From Pseudomonas putida (GTDB taxonomy: Bacteria; Pseudomonadota; Gammaproteobacteria; Pseudomonadales; Pseudomonadaceae), in contig CP163498.1 of the NCBI GenBank assembly GCA_041071465.1, positions 4,916,001 to 4,980,000 on the forward strand: 64,000 nucleotides of DNA, written 5' to 3'. Below the pieces are notes generated by a model, which saw only the letters and a program-made list of their open reading frames with translations, had not been told where the DNA came from and made no database searches. Positions within the stretch are counted from its first letter, which is position 1; each line of letters opens with the position of its first letter. A program made the translations under genes and the position numbers. Shown here in pieces: positions 9,597-20,610 of the stretch.

Positions 9597-11024
<1,428 letters not shown>

Positions 11025-11049
11025 TCATGGCCATGCGAGGCACTGGTGA

Positions 11050-11079
11050 GAGCGGCCTTGTGCGGCGAAAGGGCCGCGC
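11050..11079. repeat. REP-like imperfect palindrome
   Basis: GAGCGGCC-type core: AGCGGCCTTGTGCGGCGAAA followed by GGGCCGC, resembling the Pseudomonas intergenic REP pattern of a GC-rich stem with a CTTGTG..GCGAA core. It lies just downstream of the response regulator gene. No transposase is attached. Confidence 0.4.
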
Positions 11080-11108
11080 AAGGCCCAGATTTCAACCGGC
11101 CCGCGTCA

Positions 11109-11411
11109 TCAGGGGTTACCTGTGCTCGTGCCGCTATTGCCCTGATGACCGGTCCCCTCCGAACCACTCCCATCCATACCCGGGAGGTCGCGGTTGTCGT
11201 TCTGCTTCGCCGGCGGGCTTTGCGGGTCGTTACCCTGAATGCGCGGGTCGGTATCCCGTGGCATGGGTTTCTCGATCGGGTTGAGGGTGCTGTCCACGCC
11301 CGGCCGTGGCGCCGGGTTGTGCGGGTCGTCGGGGTAAGTCGGGCCAGTGCCGGCGGCCAGGGCCAATGGCGAGGCGAGCAGGGCAATCAGCAGGATGCTT
11401 GAACGGGGCAT
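11109..11411 (-). CDS. Small secreted proline/asparagine-rich protein, unknown function
   Basis: 100-residue protein with a clear signal peptide (MPRSSILLIALLASPLALAA) and a mature part rich in Pro, Asn, Asp and Gly (PTYPDDPHNPAPRPG, later DLPGMDGSGSEG). No known domain is visible and the mature region looks disordered, so it is likely a small periplasmic or surface protein. A GGAG-like site precedes the ATG at 11411. It lies downstream of, and in the same direction as, gntP but 85 bases after that gene's stop, so co-transcription is possible. No function is assigned. Confidence 0.6.
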   Translation of the reverse strand: MPRSSILLIALLASPLALAAGTGPTYPDDPHNPAPRPGVDSTLNPIEKPMPRDTDPRIQGNDPQSPPAKQNDNRDLPGMDGSGSEGTGHQGNSGTSTGNP

Positions 11412-11495
11412 GGCAGGCTCCTTTGCTTCGGGTGGGTCTCATGTTTTCCTTCGGCCCTACCCAAAGCATCCTAGTGCCATGGCCCCGATCAACGG

Positions 11496-12848
11496 TTACA
11501 CCACCAGCGACAGCAACATGATGAAGATGATGCCGACGATGGACAGGATCGTCTCCATCATGCTCCAGGTCTTGAAGGTTTCTGCCACGGTCATGTTGAA
11601 GTATTGCTTCACCAGCCAGAAGCCGGCGTCGTTCACATGCGACAAAATCAGCGAGCCAGCACCGGTAGCCAGTACCAACAGCTCACGGTTCACCCCAGGT
11701 ACCAGGTCGATCACCGGTGCGACGATACCTGCACCGGTGATGGTGGCGACGGTAGCGGAGCCTGTGGCGATGCGGATCACCGCGGCTACCAGCCAAGCCA
11801 GCATGATCGGTGAAATTTCTGCCTGCACGGCCATTTGCCCGATTACATTGCCCACGCCGGTGTCCACCAGCATCTGCTTGAACCCACCGCCAGCGCCTAC
11901 GATCAGTACGATGGCGGCGGTCGGTGCCAGGCTCTGGTCGAGCATTTTCATGATCTGCTGGCGGTTGAAACCGCGGGCTGAGCCGAAGGTATAGAAGGCC
12001 AGCAGCAGGGCGGCGAGCAGGGCGGTGATCGGGTGGCCGATCAGGTCCATCCACTGGCGCACGATGTGCTCGGCGGGTAGCACCACGTCGGCAAAGGTTT
12101 TCAGCAACATCAGCGCCACCGGCAGCAGTACGGTGATCAGGGTGATGCTGAAGCTTGGCAGGTTGCCCTGGTCGGACTCCTTGGCGATCTGGTCCATCAG
12201 CTCCTGCGACGGGCTACCCGGTATGTAGCGGGAAATGAAGTTACCGAACAGCGGACCGGCGATGATCGCGGTGGGCAACGCAACGATCAGGCCATAGAAG
12301 ATGGTTTTGCCGATATCGGCGTGGAAAATGCCGATCGCCAGCAATGGGCCTGGGTGCGGCGGCACCAGGCCGTGCACAACCGACAGGCCGGCCAGTAGCG
12401 GAATGCCGATTTTCACCAGCGACACCCCGGAGCGCCTGGCGACGATGAACACCAGTGGGATCAGCAGCACGAAGCCGATTTCGAAGAACAGCGGGATGCC
12501 CACCAGGAACGCGGCGAACATCATCGCCCAGTGCACGTTCTTCTTGCCGAAGGCGCGGATGAGGGTTTGCGCGATCTGGTCGGCGCCCCCGGAGTCGGCC
12601 ATCAGCTTGCCGAGCATGGTGCCCAGGGCGAGCACGATACCGACAAAGCCGAGCACGCCGCCAAAGCCGTCCTGGAACGATTTCATGACCTTGGCCACGG
12701 GCATGCCGGAGGTCAAGCCAAGGAAGCCAGCCGCGAGGGTGAGGGCGACGAAGGGGTGGACCTTGAAGTGGGTGATCAGCAGGATCAGCCCGACGATGGT
12801 AACCAGCGCGTCGAGCAGCAGGAAGGTATCAGTAGCCAGTCCGAACAT
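11496..12848 (-). CDS. gntP: Gluconate:H+ symporter (GntP family)
   Basis: 450-residue polytopic inner-membrane protein of the GntP family that imports gluconate from the periplasm. There are about 12 hydrophobic segments, and the family signatures GLVPPHPGPLLAIGIFHADI and GAGGGFKQMLVDTGVGNVIG are present. The gene lies downstream of gluconokinase with a 111-base gap that contains a terminator-like hairpin and its own copy of the gluconate operator (12921-12934). It therefore probably has a repressor-controlled promoter of its own as well as read-through. In P. putida this gene is also called gntT. Imported gluconate becomes 6-phosphogluconate through the neighbouring kinase. Confidence 0.93.
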   Translation of the reverse strand: MFGLATDTFLLLDALVTIVGLILLITHFKVHPFVALTLAAGFLGLTSGMPVAKVMKSFQDGFGGVLGFVGIVLALGTMLGKLMADSGGADQIAQTLIRAFGKKNVHWAMMFAAFLVGIPLFFEIGFVLLIPLVFIVARRSGVSLVKIGIPLLAGLSVVHGLVPPHPGPLLAIGIFHADIGKTIFYGLIVALPTAIIAGPLFGNFISRYIPGSPSQELMDQIAKESDQGNLPSFSITLITVLLPVALMLLKTFADVVLPAEHIVRQWMDLIGHPITALLAALLLAFYTFGSARGFNRQQIMKMLDQSLAPTAAIVLIVGAGGGFKQMLVDTGVGNVIGQMAVQAEISPIMLAWLVAAVIRIATGSATVATITGAGIVAPVIDLVPGVNRELLVLATGAGSLILSHVNDAGFWLVKQYFNMTVAETFKTWSMMETILSIVGIIFIMLLSLVV

Positions 12849-12920
12849 GGTGTGAAGGCCTCGGTCTTATCGTTGTTTTGGGCGTAGCTTTTTGGATCTT
12901 TTCCCGCATTCACGGGGCAG

Positions 12921-12934
12921 GGTAGCGCTGTCTT
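12921..12934. promoter_or_regulatory. GntR/GnuR-type operator upstream of gntP
   Basis: GGTAGCGCTGTCTT shares TAGCGCTGTCTY with the sites at 13522 and 13647. TAGCGCT is the core of the operator published for Pseudomonas GntR. It lies between the gntK stop and the gntP start, so the permease is probably under direct repressor control. Confidence 0.65.
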
Positions 12935-12945
12935 GGGTGAGACGG

Positions 12946-12968
12946 AAAAACCGCCAGGGTCAGGCGGT
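12946..12968 (-). terminator. Hairpin terminator between gluconokinase and gntP
   Basis: On the minus strand the sequence ACCGCC-loop-GGCGGT is followed by TTTT. The loop includes the gluconokinase stop codon (12960-12962). The hairpin is short but has the U-tract expected of intrinsic termination or attenuation, which would separate kinase and permease expression. Confidence 0.55.
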
Positions 12969-13499
12969 CTGCGCCAGGCCCGGCTCACCGCAGCGCTTTA
13001 GCCAGCGGTCCACCGCTTCGGCCAATGCTTCGATGGGTTGGGTGGCGTCCAGTGCCAGCGTCAGTGGCTCGCCGCGTGGCGACTCCAGGGTAGCGAACTG
13101 GCTGTCGATGAGGCTGGCCGGCATGAAGTGCCCGGGGCGGGCCAGCACGCGTTTTTCGGCCTCGGCAGGCGTCAGTTCGAGGAACACGAACACCAGCCCA
13201 GGCATGGCATCGCGCAGGGTGTCGCGGTAGCGGCGCTTGAGTGCCGAGCACGTCAGGATCGGGCGCTCACCCGCCTGGGTGGTGGTTTGCAGCTCTTCGC
13301 CAAGGCGCACCAGCCATCCGGCACGATCGCTGTCGTCCAGCGGGATGCCAGCGCTCATCTTGCGGATGTTTTCGGCAGGGTGGAAAGCGTCGCCTTCTAT
13401 CAGGCGGCCGCCGCTTCTGGCAGCGATGGCGGCGCCGATGCAGCTCTTGCCGCAACCGGCCACGCCCATCACCACAATGGCGGACAGGGGAGAATTCAT
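12960..13499 (-). CDS. gnuK: Gluconokinase
   Basis: 179-residue kinase that phosphorylates gluconate to 6-phosphogluconate. The P-loop is GVAGCGKSCIG at residues 12-22. Family motifs follow: EGDAFHPAENIRKMSAGIPLDD, of which GDAFHP..N..KM..G.PL.D is diagnostic, then CSALKRRYRD and RPGHFMPASLIDSQ. The length is typical of GntK. The gene is divergent from its likely repressor, with two TAGCGCT operators in the 207-base gap, and gntP follows downstream. Derepression by gluconate or 6-phosphogluconate would be expected from work on the family. Confidence 0.94.
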   Translation of the reverse strand: MNSPLSAIVVMGVAGCGKSCIGAAIAARSGGRLIEGDAFHPAENIRKMSAGIPLDDSDRAGWLVRLGEELQTTTQAGERPILTCSALKRRYRDTLRDAMPGLVFVFLELTPAEAEKRVLARPGHFMPASLIDSQFATLESPRGEPLTLALDATQPIEALAEAVDRWLKRCGEPGLAQTA

Positions 13500-13519
13500 C
13501 AGTACCTCCTGCGGGGTGA

Positions 13520-13533
13520 GATAGCGCTGTCTC
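13520..13533. promoter_or_regulatory. GntR/GnuR-type operator at the gluconokinase promoter
   Basis: GATAGCGCTGTCTC lies 21 bases upstream of the gluconokinase start and shares TAGCGCTGTCTC exactly with the RC of the site at 13647-13658. The inverted pairing of the two sites across the divergent promoter suggests coordinated repression, perhaps with looping. Confidence 0.65.
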
Positions 13534-13646
13534 GCTGTTGACGAGCAGCCACCTCCCCGGTGTTATTGGTCTTGTCCTTACGCAGTATGGACGCCTGGCG
13601 GCACACGCGTGGTGGCTGCTACCAAAGATTACATTGCCTGCGTCCT

Positions 13647-13666
13647 GAGACAGCGCTACCTTAGTG
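13647..13666. promoter_or_regulatory. GntR/GnuR-type operator at the regulator's own promoter
   Basis: Read on the minus strand, the stretch gives ACTAAGGTAGCGCTGTCTC, a perfect fit to AC-N-AAG-N-TAGCGCT, the operator I recall for Pseudomonas GntR. It lies about 40-60 bases upstream of the regulator start, so autoregulation is likely. Confidence 0.7.
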
Positions 13667-13706
13667 GCCGTTCCCTATCCTTGCAAGTAGTAAAATTACA
13701 ACATCC

Positions 13707-14726
13707 ATGTCCCGCATCGGCTCCCGCACTACAGGTCGTCCCACCCTGGCTGAAGTTGCCAGGCTTTCCGGGGTTTCCCCGATTACCGCTTCGCGCGCGT
13801 TGCGCGGGGTCAGCACGGTTGCGCCAGAACTGGTGGAAAAGGTCGTCGCCGCAGCAGCGAACCTCGGCTATGTGGCCAACCCGGCGGCCCGGGCGCTGGC
13901 CTCGGCGCGCAGCCAGTCGGTGGTGGTGTTGATCCCGTCACTGTCAAACCAGCTGTTCATCGACACCCTGGAGGCCATCCACGAGGTCATGCGCCCGCGT
14001 GGGCTCGAGGTGCTGATCGGCAACTATCACTACGACCTTGCCGAAGAAGAGAACCTGATCCGCAATTACTTGGCGTACCAGCCCTGCGGCATGCTGCTGA
14101 CCGGTTTCGAGCGTAGCGATGCCGCACGGCAGATGCTGGCTGCCAGCGGCGTGCCGTGCGTGCACATGATGGAGCTTAACGGTGAGCCAGGCGCGTTGTC
14201 GGTCGGTTTCTCGCAGCAGCAGGCCGGGCGCGCTGCGGCCCGGCACTTGATCGAGCGTGGGTGCAAGCGCCTGGGATTCATTGCTGCGCAGCTCGACCCT
14301 CGGGTGATGCAGCGTGCCGAGGGCTTCCGCCAAGCGTTGGCCGAAGCCGGCCTGCAGGCCGCCGAGCTGGAAGTGTTGGCGCCGGAGCCTTCATCGATTG
14401 CCTTGGGCAGCGCGCTGTTCAGTCAGCTGATGCAACAGGCGCCGGATGTCGACGGTATCTTCTTCTGTAATGACGACTTGGCCCAGGGCGCGGTGCTACA
14501 GGCCTTGCGCCAAGGGGTGGAGGTGCCACGCCAGGTGGCGATGGTGGGGTTCAACGACCTGCCAGCTTCGGCGCACATGGTGCCGCGGCTGACCTCGATT
14601 CGCACACCACGGGCTGCCGTTGGTCGGGGCGCGGCGCAGGCGCTGTTGGCGTTGCTCGATGGCAAGCGGGTGACGCATGCACAGCAGGACCTGGGCTTCG
14701 AGCTGATGGTGCGGGAAAGCTCCTGA
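13707..14726 (+). CDS. gnuR: LacI-family gluconate repressor (GntR/GnuR)
   Basis: 339-residue LacI-family repressor of the gluconate genes. The N-terminal helix-turn-helix reads PTLAEVARLSGVSPITASRA, followed by a periplasmic-binding-protein-like effector domain (residues about 70-335; SVVVLIPSLSNQLFIDTLEA, later DGIFFCNDDLAQG). The family name GntR here refers to the LacI-type Pseudomonas regulator, not the GntR/FadR superfamily. It is divergent from gluconokinase with TAGCGCT operators between them and another before gntP. A paralogous LacI regulator, PtxS, lies at 49036. Confidence 0.92.
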   Translation: MSRIGSRTTGRPTLAEVARLSGVSPITASRALRGVSTVAPELVEKVVAAAANLGYVANPAARALASARSQSVVVLIPSLSNQLFIDTLEAIHEVMRPRGLEVLIGNYHYDLAEEENLIRNYLAYQPCGMLLTGFERSDAARQMLAASGVPCVHMMELNGEPGALSVGFSQQQAGRAAARHLIERGCKRLGFIAAQLDPRVMQRAEGFRQALAEAGLQAAELEVLAPEPSSIALGSALFSQLMQQAPDVDGIFFCNDDLAQGAVLQALRQGVEVPRQVAMVGFNDLPASAHMVPRLTSIRTPRAAVGRGAAQALLALLDGKRVTHAQQDLGFELMVRESS

Positions 14727-14884
14727 TTCAAGAGCTGGCAAGGCGGCTCCGACGGGAACCCGCCAGCCTCTGAATCAACTGCCAAGTCATGAGAATGTAG
14801 TAATCACAAAGTGATAGCACTGTGCTTGCACGGCGCTAACGGCGATCTATGCTCAGGACACCGCGCAAAAAGGAGCCCGGCGTC

Positions 14885-16204
14885 ATGTTCGATTTCCATC
14901 GCAAATCTGATTTGGTAGAAATCCAGCGCAGCCAACAGGCATTGGCCAATGCACAAGCCAAACTGGCGGCAATCAGCCGGTCGATGGCGATGATCGAGTT
15001 CGCCCCCGATGGCACCATCCTTGATGCCAACGAGCGTTTCTGTCAGGCCATGGGCTACAGCGTCGATGAACTGCGGGGCAAGCACCACCGGCTGTTCTGT
15101 GAGCCGGACTACGCCAAAAGCGCCGAGTACCAGCAACTGTGGCGCGAACTCGGGCAGGGCAAAGCCATCAGCGGTACTTTTGAGCGCATCGACAAGGCCG
15201 GCCGCGAGGTCTGGCTGGAAGCCAGCTACATGCCGGTACTGGATGAGCAGCGCCAAGTCACCAGCGTGATCAAGGTGGCATCCGACATCAGCCAGCGGGT
15301 GGTGCTGGAGCACGAAAGCGAAAGCCTGCTCAAGGCCATCAGCCGTTCCATGGCAGTGATCGAGTTCACCCCGCAAGGCCGGGTGATCAAGGCCAACCAG
15401 AACTTCCTCGACACCATGGGCTACCGCCTCGACGAAGTGGTTGGCCGCCACCATGGGCTGTTCTGCCTGGCGCATGAACGTGAGTCGGCCGAGTACCGTG
15501 GGTTCTGGGCTTCGCTGAACCGTGGCGAGTACCACTCGCACCGCTTCGAGCGCGTCAACAAGCAAGGCCAGACCGTGTACCTCGAAGCGTCCTACAACCC
15601 GATCTTCGACAGCAAGGGCCGCCTGTACAAAGTGGTCAAGTTCGCCAGCGACATCACCCACCAGGTCTGCACCCAGCAAAGCGCTGCAGACGCTGCCCAT
15701 GCCAGTTCGGTGCAGACCGACGCCTGCGCGCGCAAGGGTACCGAAGTGGTGCAGCAGACGGTGCAGGTGATCGAGCAGATTTCCCAGGAACTGAACGACG
15801 CCGCGCGCAGCATCGATGCGGTGAGCAAGCAGTCGGATGTGATCGGGCAGATCGTGCTGACCATTCGCGGCATTGCCGATCAGACCAACCTGTTGGCCCT
15901 TAATGCAGCGATCGAGGCAGCCCGTGCCGGCGAGCACGGGCGCGGCTTTGCCGTGGTGGCGGACGAGGTGCGAAGCCTGGCCGCGCGAACCAGCAAGGCC
16001 ACCCTGGAAATTGTCGATGTGGTTCGGCAGAACCACGACCTGTCGCTATTGGCCGTGGCCAGCATGCAGTCGAGCCTGAACCGCACCGGTCACGGCGTGG
16101 CATTGGCCAATGAGGCCGGTACGGTAATCATGGAAATTCAGCAAGGCTCGCGGCACGTCGTGGATGCCATCAGCCAGATCAGCTCGACGCTGCAATTGCA
16201 TTGA
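14885..16204 (+). CDS. Soluble PAS-PAS methyl-accepting chemotaxis protein (BdlA-like)
   Basis: 439-residue receptor with two tandem PAS domains (about residues 25-135 and 150-260) and a short MCP signalling domain (about 280-435) carrying the hairpin-tip motif [20 protein letters not shown]. No transmembrane segment or periplasmic domain is visible, so it should be cytoplasmic. The architecture matches BdlA, the P. aeruginosa biofilm-dispersion receptor, and related energy or redox sensors; binding of haem or flavin by the PAS domains is possible but not shown. The ATG at 14885 follows AAAGGAG. The end overlaps the convergent hybrid kinase gene by 26 bases. Confidence 0.87.
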   Translation: MFDFHRKSDLVEIQRSQQALANAQAKLAAISRSMAMIEFAPDGTILDANERFCQAMGYSVDELRGKHHRLFCEPDYAKSAEYQQLWRELGQGKAISGTFERIDKAGREVWLEASYMPVLDEQRQVTSVIKVASDISQRVVLEHESESLLKAISRSMAVIEFTPQGRVIKANQNFLDTMGYRLDEVVGRHHGLFCLAHERESAEYRGFWASLNRGEYHSHRFERVNKQGQTVYLEASYNPIFDSKGRLYKVVKFASDITHQVCTQQSAADAAHASSVQTDACARKGTEVVQQTVQVIEQISQELNDAARSIDAVSKQSDVIGQIVLTIRGIADQTNLLALNAAIEAARAGEHGRGFAVVADEVRSLAARTSKATLEIVDVVRQNHDLSLLAVASMQSSLNRTGHGVALANEAGTVIMEIQQGSRHVVDAISQISSTLQLH

Positions 16205-19200
16205 GCGCATCGCGCATCTCGTCAAGCAATGCCTGCAGGCTGGTTTGCAGTTGCGCGCGCTGTTCGACAGTCGGTAAGCCCTGTGCGTGGGCGCGTTCGA
16301 TGGCTTCGCAGTCGTTGACTACGGTGCGCACCCTGATCATCTTGGCGCCGCCCTTGATGCGATGGGCCAGGGTGTGCACAGCCTCATCAGGTGCGTCGTC
16401 AGCCAGTGCGCTCAAGGCGGCCAGGTCTTCTCCCACGCTGATCGACAGTTGTTCGAGCAAATGCCGCGTCAACTGTTCGTCGCCCTGGGTCAGGTGGCGC
16501 AATTCGGCCAGGTCGAACCCGGTGTGGCGTGGTGTCGGCGACTGCTGTTGAGGGTGGACTTGTGGGAGATGGTTCTTGAGTGCACGCAGGCCAATCGGTT
16601 TGAACAGGCATTCGTCCATGCCGCTGGCCAGGCAGCGGGCACGCTCCTCGGCCTGGGCGTTGGCGGTCACGCCAATAATCCGGCTTGCAGGCAGGTCGCG
16701 TTCACCCTCCAGGGCGCGAATGCGCCGGGTGAGTTCGTGGCCGTCCATGACCGGCATGCTGCAATCGGTAATCACCAGGTCGAAGCGCGCGGCCTGCCAG
16801 TGTGCCAGGGCGATTTCGCCATTCTCCGCCAAGGTCACGCGATGGCCCAAGGTATTCAGTTGTCGCTCCAGCAACAACAAGTTGGCAGGGTAGTCGTCGA
16901 CCACCAGAATATTCAGCGGGCCACTGCTGCTCTCTTGTGCCGGCAGGTCCCGTTCGGCCTGTGTCGGTGCAGTGCAGGTGGGCAGTTGCAGGTTGACTTG
17001 GACCCGGGTACCGACGCCCTCGACGCTCTGCAGGGTCAAGGCGCCGCCCATCAATTCGACCAGGGTACGGCTGATGACCAACCCCAGGCCTGCACCCTGG
17101 CGGGTTCTTGGGCCCTCGGCCTGAACGAAGGCATTGAACAGCCGGGCCTGGTCGGCGGGGCTGATGCCGATGCCTGTGTCGCGCACATTCAGTGTGATGG
17201 CCAGCATGCCGTGGTCGGCAACGTTGGGCAACAGCAGGCTCGCCTGCACTTCACCACGGTTGGTGAACTTGATGGCGTTGCTGATAAGGTTGGACAGAAT
17301 CTGCTTGAGCCGCAGCGGATCAGCCAGCACCCAGACCGGTTCTGCGGGCATTTCGCCGTGCAGATGCAGGCTTTTGGCCCGTGCATTGCCTTCGAACACC
17401 CGCAGCGTGGAGCGCACCAGCTCCACGAGGTCGGTGGGCACTGGCTGCAGGCTGATATGCCCGGATTCGATACGGGAAATGTCGAGGACATCGCCAATCA
17501 GCTCGAGCAGGCCAATGGCCGAATCGTGTGCGGTTTGCAAGGTCTGGGTGTCACACCGGCCGCCGCGGCTGTCCACCAACGCCATTTCCAGCAGACCGAT
17601 CACGGCATTCATCGGGGTACGGATTTCATGGCTCATGGTGGCCAGGAAGGTGCTTTTGGTCTGGCTGGCCTGTTCGGCGTCATCCTTGGCCTGGCGCAGC
17701 TGTTCAAGCAGCCCGCGGCTCAGCGCCAGCTGTGCCTGCAGCGCGTGCTGAGCATCGGTACGCTGGTTGATCAGTTTGCGCAGGTAGCTGTTCCAGAACA
17801 CCACCCCGGCCAGCAGCAGGGCCGACAACACCAGCACCTGCAAGGCCAGGGTGCGGTAGTCGCGCCATGGGCTGTCACTGACCAGGGTGCTGGTGCGCCA
17901 GCGGTTGATCAGTTGGTCAAGCTCTTCGGGCGGAATGCTCAGCAGTGCCTTGTCGAGGATGGCTTGAAGCTGGGGCTGGTCGGCGGCGACGGCGAATGCG
18001 GCAATGGCCGGTTGGTCGTCGAGCACGCTGGCGATGCGCAAGCGGCCCTTGAACACGTGGCTGATGTAGTAGGCCGCATTGATTTGGTTGCTCAGTGCCG
18101 CGTCGGCGTTGCCATTGACCACCGCCTCCATCAGGCCGAGCGGGTTGTCCACTTCGATCAGGCTGGCCTGCGGGTAGCGTTGCTGCAACATGGCCCGCTG
18201 CGGTGAGCCGCGCACCAGGGCAATGCGCTGGCCGTTCGAGGCCATGGCCTGTACAGGCGATGCCTGGTCGCTGCGGGTGACCAGCACCCGTGGGCTGACC
18301 AGGTAGGGGCGGGTAAAGCGCAGTTGCTTCACGCGCTCCGCGCCATAGCCGAGGGCACCGATCATCAGTGCATCGCCTCGCTTCAGGCGTTCAACCATGG
18401 CGTAGGCCGACGTGCTTTCGATGGGGTTGAAGTGCAGCCCTGTACGCAACCCGATCTGCTTGAGCAGGTCGAGAGTAATGCCGCTGGGGTGATGCTGGGC
18501 GTCGTTGAAAGTCAGTGGCGCCAGCGAAGTATTGATCAACACGTTAACGGTGGGGTGCTCGGCGATCCAGGCTTGTTCTTCGGCACTGAGGGCGCTCAGG
18601 TGACGCTGCAGTAGCAGGCTGGTGTTGCCGCTGCTCCAGGGGCGCAGAATGTTCAGGCGCTCGCTTTCGCTGATGCGCGCCAGCGCCTTGTCGACCAGTT
18701 GCAGCAAGCGCGAGTGGTCGTTGGCCACGGCGAAGGCGAAGACCTCGGGGGGTACATGGGAAAAATGGTCGACTTTCAACGCGCCCTGAAAGCTTTTCCC
18801 GATACTGAAATCGGTGCTGAGGGCATCGCCCAGGTAGGCGTCTGCCTCACCCAGCTCGACCGCCGCAAGCCCGGCCAGCGTGGAACGGTACAGGCTCAAC
18901 TGTGCCTTGGGGTAGAGGCTGCGTACGCTGCTGGCTGGCAAGTAGTGATCAACCATGGCCAGGCGCATGCCGGCGAGGTCGGGCGTGCTTTTCAAGCTGC
19001 GCCCTTCTCGGGTGACGATCACCGGCAGGTCGTCAGCGTAGGGGGTACTGAGGCTGAGCTGAGCATCTGCCGCCTCGAAGCCGTTGGAGCTGCCGAGCAG
19101 GTCGATGCGGCCATCACGCAAGGCGGTGATTGCCTCGTGGCGGCTGTCGAAGCGACGTACTTCGATGGCTATGCCAAGCTGTTCGCCGATGATGCCGGCG

Positions 19201-19451
19201 TAGTCGGCGCTCAGGCCCTCATAGTCTTGTTGGCTGACATTGATTTCAAACGGCGGGTAGTCGGGGCGCGAAGTGCCCAGTACCAGGCGTTGACGTTGTT
19301 GTAGCCAGTGGCGGTCGTCGGCGGACAGCGTTAGCGGGGCGGCGGCGCTGACCGAGCGGGCCAGCAGTTGGCGGGGTTCGCTGCTGGCCAGCAGCGCACT
19401 AGCGTTGGCCAGGCCGATGGCCAAAAGGGCGCTCGCCAGCAGCTGCTTCAT
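16179..19451 (-). CDS. BvgS/EvgS-type hybrid sensor kinase with two periplasmic binding domains
   Basis: 1090-residue phosphorelay kinase. It has a signal segment ([20 protein letters not shown]), two tandem type-3 solute-binding domains in the periplasm (about residues 45-275 and 290-535), and a TM helix near 545-565. These are followed by HisKA ([18 protein letters not shown]), HATPase ([29 protein letters not shown]), a receiver ([18 protein letters not shown]; Asp in [12 protein letters not shown]) and a C-terminal HPt domain (His in [13 protein letters not shown]). This is the classic BvgS/EvgS order. The start at 19451 is chosen for its signal peptide. The partner regulator lies 13 bases upstream in the same operon. 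The ligand is unknown. Confidence 0.92.
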   Translation of the reverse strand: MKQLLASALLAIGLANASALLASSEPRQLLARSVSAAAPLTLSADDRHWLQQRQRLVLGTSRPDYPPFEINVSQQDYEGLSADYAGIIGEQLGIAIEVRRFDSRHEAITALRDGRIDLLGSSNGFEAADAQLSLSTPYADDLPVIVTREGRSLKSTPDLAGMRLAMVDHYLPASSVRSLYPKAQLSLYRSTLAGLAAVELGEADAYLGDALSTDFSIGKSFQGALKVDHFSHVPPEVFAFAVANDHSRLLQLVDKALARISESERLNILRPWSSGNTSLLLQRHLSALSAEEQAWIAEHPTVNVLINTSLAPLTFNDAQHHPSGITLDLLKQIGLRTGLHFNPIESTSAYAMVERLKRGDALMIGALGYGAERVKQLRFTRPYLVSPRVLVTRSDQASPVQAMASNGQRIALVRGSPQRAMLQQRYPQASLIEVDNPLGLMEAVVNGNADAALSNQINAAYYISHVFKGRLRIASVLDDQPAIAAFAVAADQPQLQAILDKALLSIPPEELDQLINRWRTSTLVSDSPWRDYRTLALQVLVLSALLLAGVVFWNSYLRKLINQRTDAQHALQAQLALSRGLLEQLRQAKDDAEQASQTKSTFLATMSHEIRTPMNAVIGLLEMALVDSRGGRCDTQTLQTAHDSAIGLLELIGDVLDISRIESGHISLQPVPTDLVELVRSTLRVFEGNARAKSLHLHGEMPAEPVWVLADPLRLKQILSNLISNAIKFTNRGEVQASLLLPNVADHGMLAITLNVRDTGIGISPADQARLFNAFVQAEGPRTRQGAGLGLVISRTLVELMGGALTLQSVEGVGTRVQVNLQLPTCTAPTQAERDLPAQESSSGPLNILVVDDYPANLLLLERQLNTLGHRVTLAENGEIALAHWQAARFDLVITDCSMPVMDGHELTRRIRALEGERDLPASRIIGVTANAQAEERARCLASGMDECLFKPIGLRALKNHLPQVHPQQQSPTPRHTGFDLAELRHLTQGDEQLTRHLLEQLSISVGEDLAALSALADDAPDEAVHTLAHRIKGGAKMIRVRTVVNDCEAIERAHAQGLPTVEQRAQLQTSLQALLDEMRDALNAIAASS

Positions 19452-19464
19452 GGTAGTCGGGTGC

Positions 19465-20079
19465 TCAAAGGACGCTGTTACGCTTGGCCAGGTCGACCAT
19501 TTCAACCAGTGATTCAGTCTTGAGCTTTTCCATGATTCGGCCCCGATACGTGCTGATGGTCTTGGCGCTGAGGTTCATGCAGGTGCCGATATTCTTGTTG
19601 TTTTCACCGCGCGCCAGGCGCCGCAATACTTCCATTTCGCGGTTGGAGAGGCTGGCCAGGCGTACTGGCTCGCTTTCCAGCGAATTGCTGTTGACCGACA
19701 TCTGTGGAAAGGTTGAATAGCCCTTGACCAGGGCCTTGAGGGCAAACAGCAGCGCTTCGTGGTCCTCTTCCTTGGTGACGAAGGCGCCGATCCCGGCATC
19801 CAGGCAGCGGCGCACATACAGGTCGGTGGCCTGGCCAGTCAGCACCATGATCTTCGGCGCCGGCTCCAGACACTGCAGGCGCTTGATGACTTCCATGCCG
19901 TCCAGGCCAGGCAGGCCGATATCGAGAATGACCACGTCCGGGCGCAGCCTGCGAGCCTCCTGCGCCACTTCACTGCCATCGCCAACTTCGCCGACTACAT
20001 GGAAGCGCTCGCGTTCGAGCAGTAGGCGCAGCGACAGCCGGACGATGGGGTGGTCGTCGACGATCAGCACGGTTGTCAT
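19465..20079 (-). CDS. NarL/FixJ-family response regulator (BvgA/EvgA-like)
   Basis: 204-residue regulator. The receiver domain (residues 1-120) has the acidic pocket VLIVDDHP and Asp54 in VVILDIGLPGLDG. The C-terminal LuxR-type helix-turn-helix (about 140-200) contains LSNREMEVLRRLARGENNKN and LSAKTISTYRGRIMEKL. It precedes the BvgS/EvgS-type kinase by 13 bases and is surely its partner. The ATG at 20079 gives the standard receiver N-terminus MTTVLIVDD. Target genes are not evident; no virulence or acid-resistance gene is adjacent. Confidence 0.92.
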   Translation of the reverse strand: MTTVLIVDDHPIVRLSLRLLLERERFHVVGEVGDGSEVAQEARRLRPDVVILDIGLPGLDGMEVIKRLQCLEPAPKIMVLTGQATDLYVRRCLDAGIGAFVTKEEDHEALLFALKALVKGYSTFPQMSVNSNSLESEPVRLASLSNREMEVLRRLARGENNKNIGTCMNLSAKTISTYRGRIMEKLKTESLVEMVDLAKRNSVL

Positions 20080-20242
20080 GTGGAAAACTCCTGTAGGGAT
20101 GTGGTCCGCTTCCTGGATCACTCAGGAATACGTCTGCAAGTGGGGTTGTCGGAAGCGCTGCACGATACGACCATTCCCGAAGTTTGGTAATGCCGAGTAT
20201 AGAAGTGTTGAGATTTCCCGTGCCTGCTGTTGAAAAACCCTA

Positions 20243-20285
20243 CAAAAAACAAGAAAGACATCACTGCTGACAAGGCAGTGATGTC
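20243..20285 (-). terminator. Intrinsic terminator downstream of the DUF1272 gene
   Basis: Perfect 11-base arms GACATCACTGC and GCAGTGATGTC (20257-20267, 20275-20285) with a 7-base loop. Read on the minus strand it is followed by a T-rich tail (TTTCTTGTTTTTT). It starts 16 bases after the DUF1272 stop codon. Confidence 0.75.
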
Positions 20286-20301
20286 GGTTATTTGCGGTGG
20301 T

Positions 20302-20544
20302 TCAGGCGCAGGCAGCGTGCGATTTGTTTACGCGCAGGGTGGAAGCGGGGTTGTTGGTCAATGCCTGGCCGACCCGCGTCGGGCGGGCCACCAGCTGACC
20401 GGTGCAATTTGGGCAACGGCCTTGGAAGCGGGTTTCGGCACAGCTACGGCAGAATGTGCATTCGAAAGAGCAGATCATAACGTCGGGGTTGTCACCCCTC
20501 AGGTCGGTATCGCAGCACTCGCAGTTGGGGCGTAATTCCAGCAT
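20302..20544 (-). CDS. DUF1272 small zinc-ribbon-like protein
   Basis: 80-residue protein of the DUF1272 family. Cysteine pairs suggest metal binding: NCECCDTDL, then CSFECTFCRSCAE and CPNCTG, eight or more cysteines in the first 50 residues in a treble-clef-like spacing. The C-terminal 30 residues are less conserved-looking. A GGAG-like site (CAGGAGCCCTGCCC on the minus strand) precedes the ATG at 20544. It stands alone ahead of a strong intrinsic terminator. Its function is not known; the family is widespread in proteobacteria. Confidence 0.82.
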   Translation of the reverse strand: MLELRPNCECCDTDLRGDNPDVMICSFECTFCRSCAETRFQGRCPNCTGQLVARPTRVGQALTNNPASTLRVNKSHAACA

Positions 20545-20610
20545 GGGCAGGGCTCCTGTTCGCAGGCGGGAACCGGCAGTCTGCTATGCCCGAGGCAAGG
20601 CTGGCAATGT

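Noticed and set aside
16287..18206. 639-codon open frame on plus, opposite the BvgS-type kinase
   Set aside because: It is the antisense shadow of a strongly supported 1090-residue kinase; its translation has no domain and the composition of a GC-rich reverse frame.
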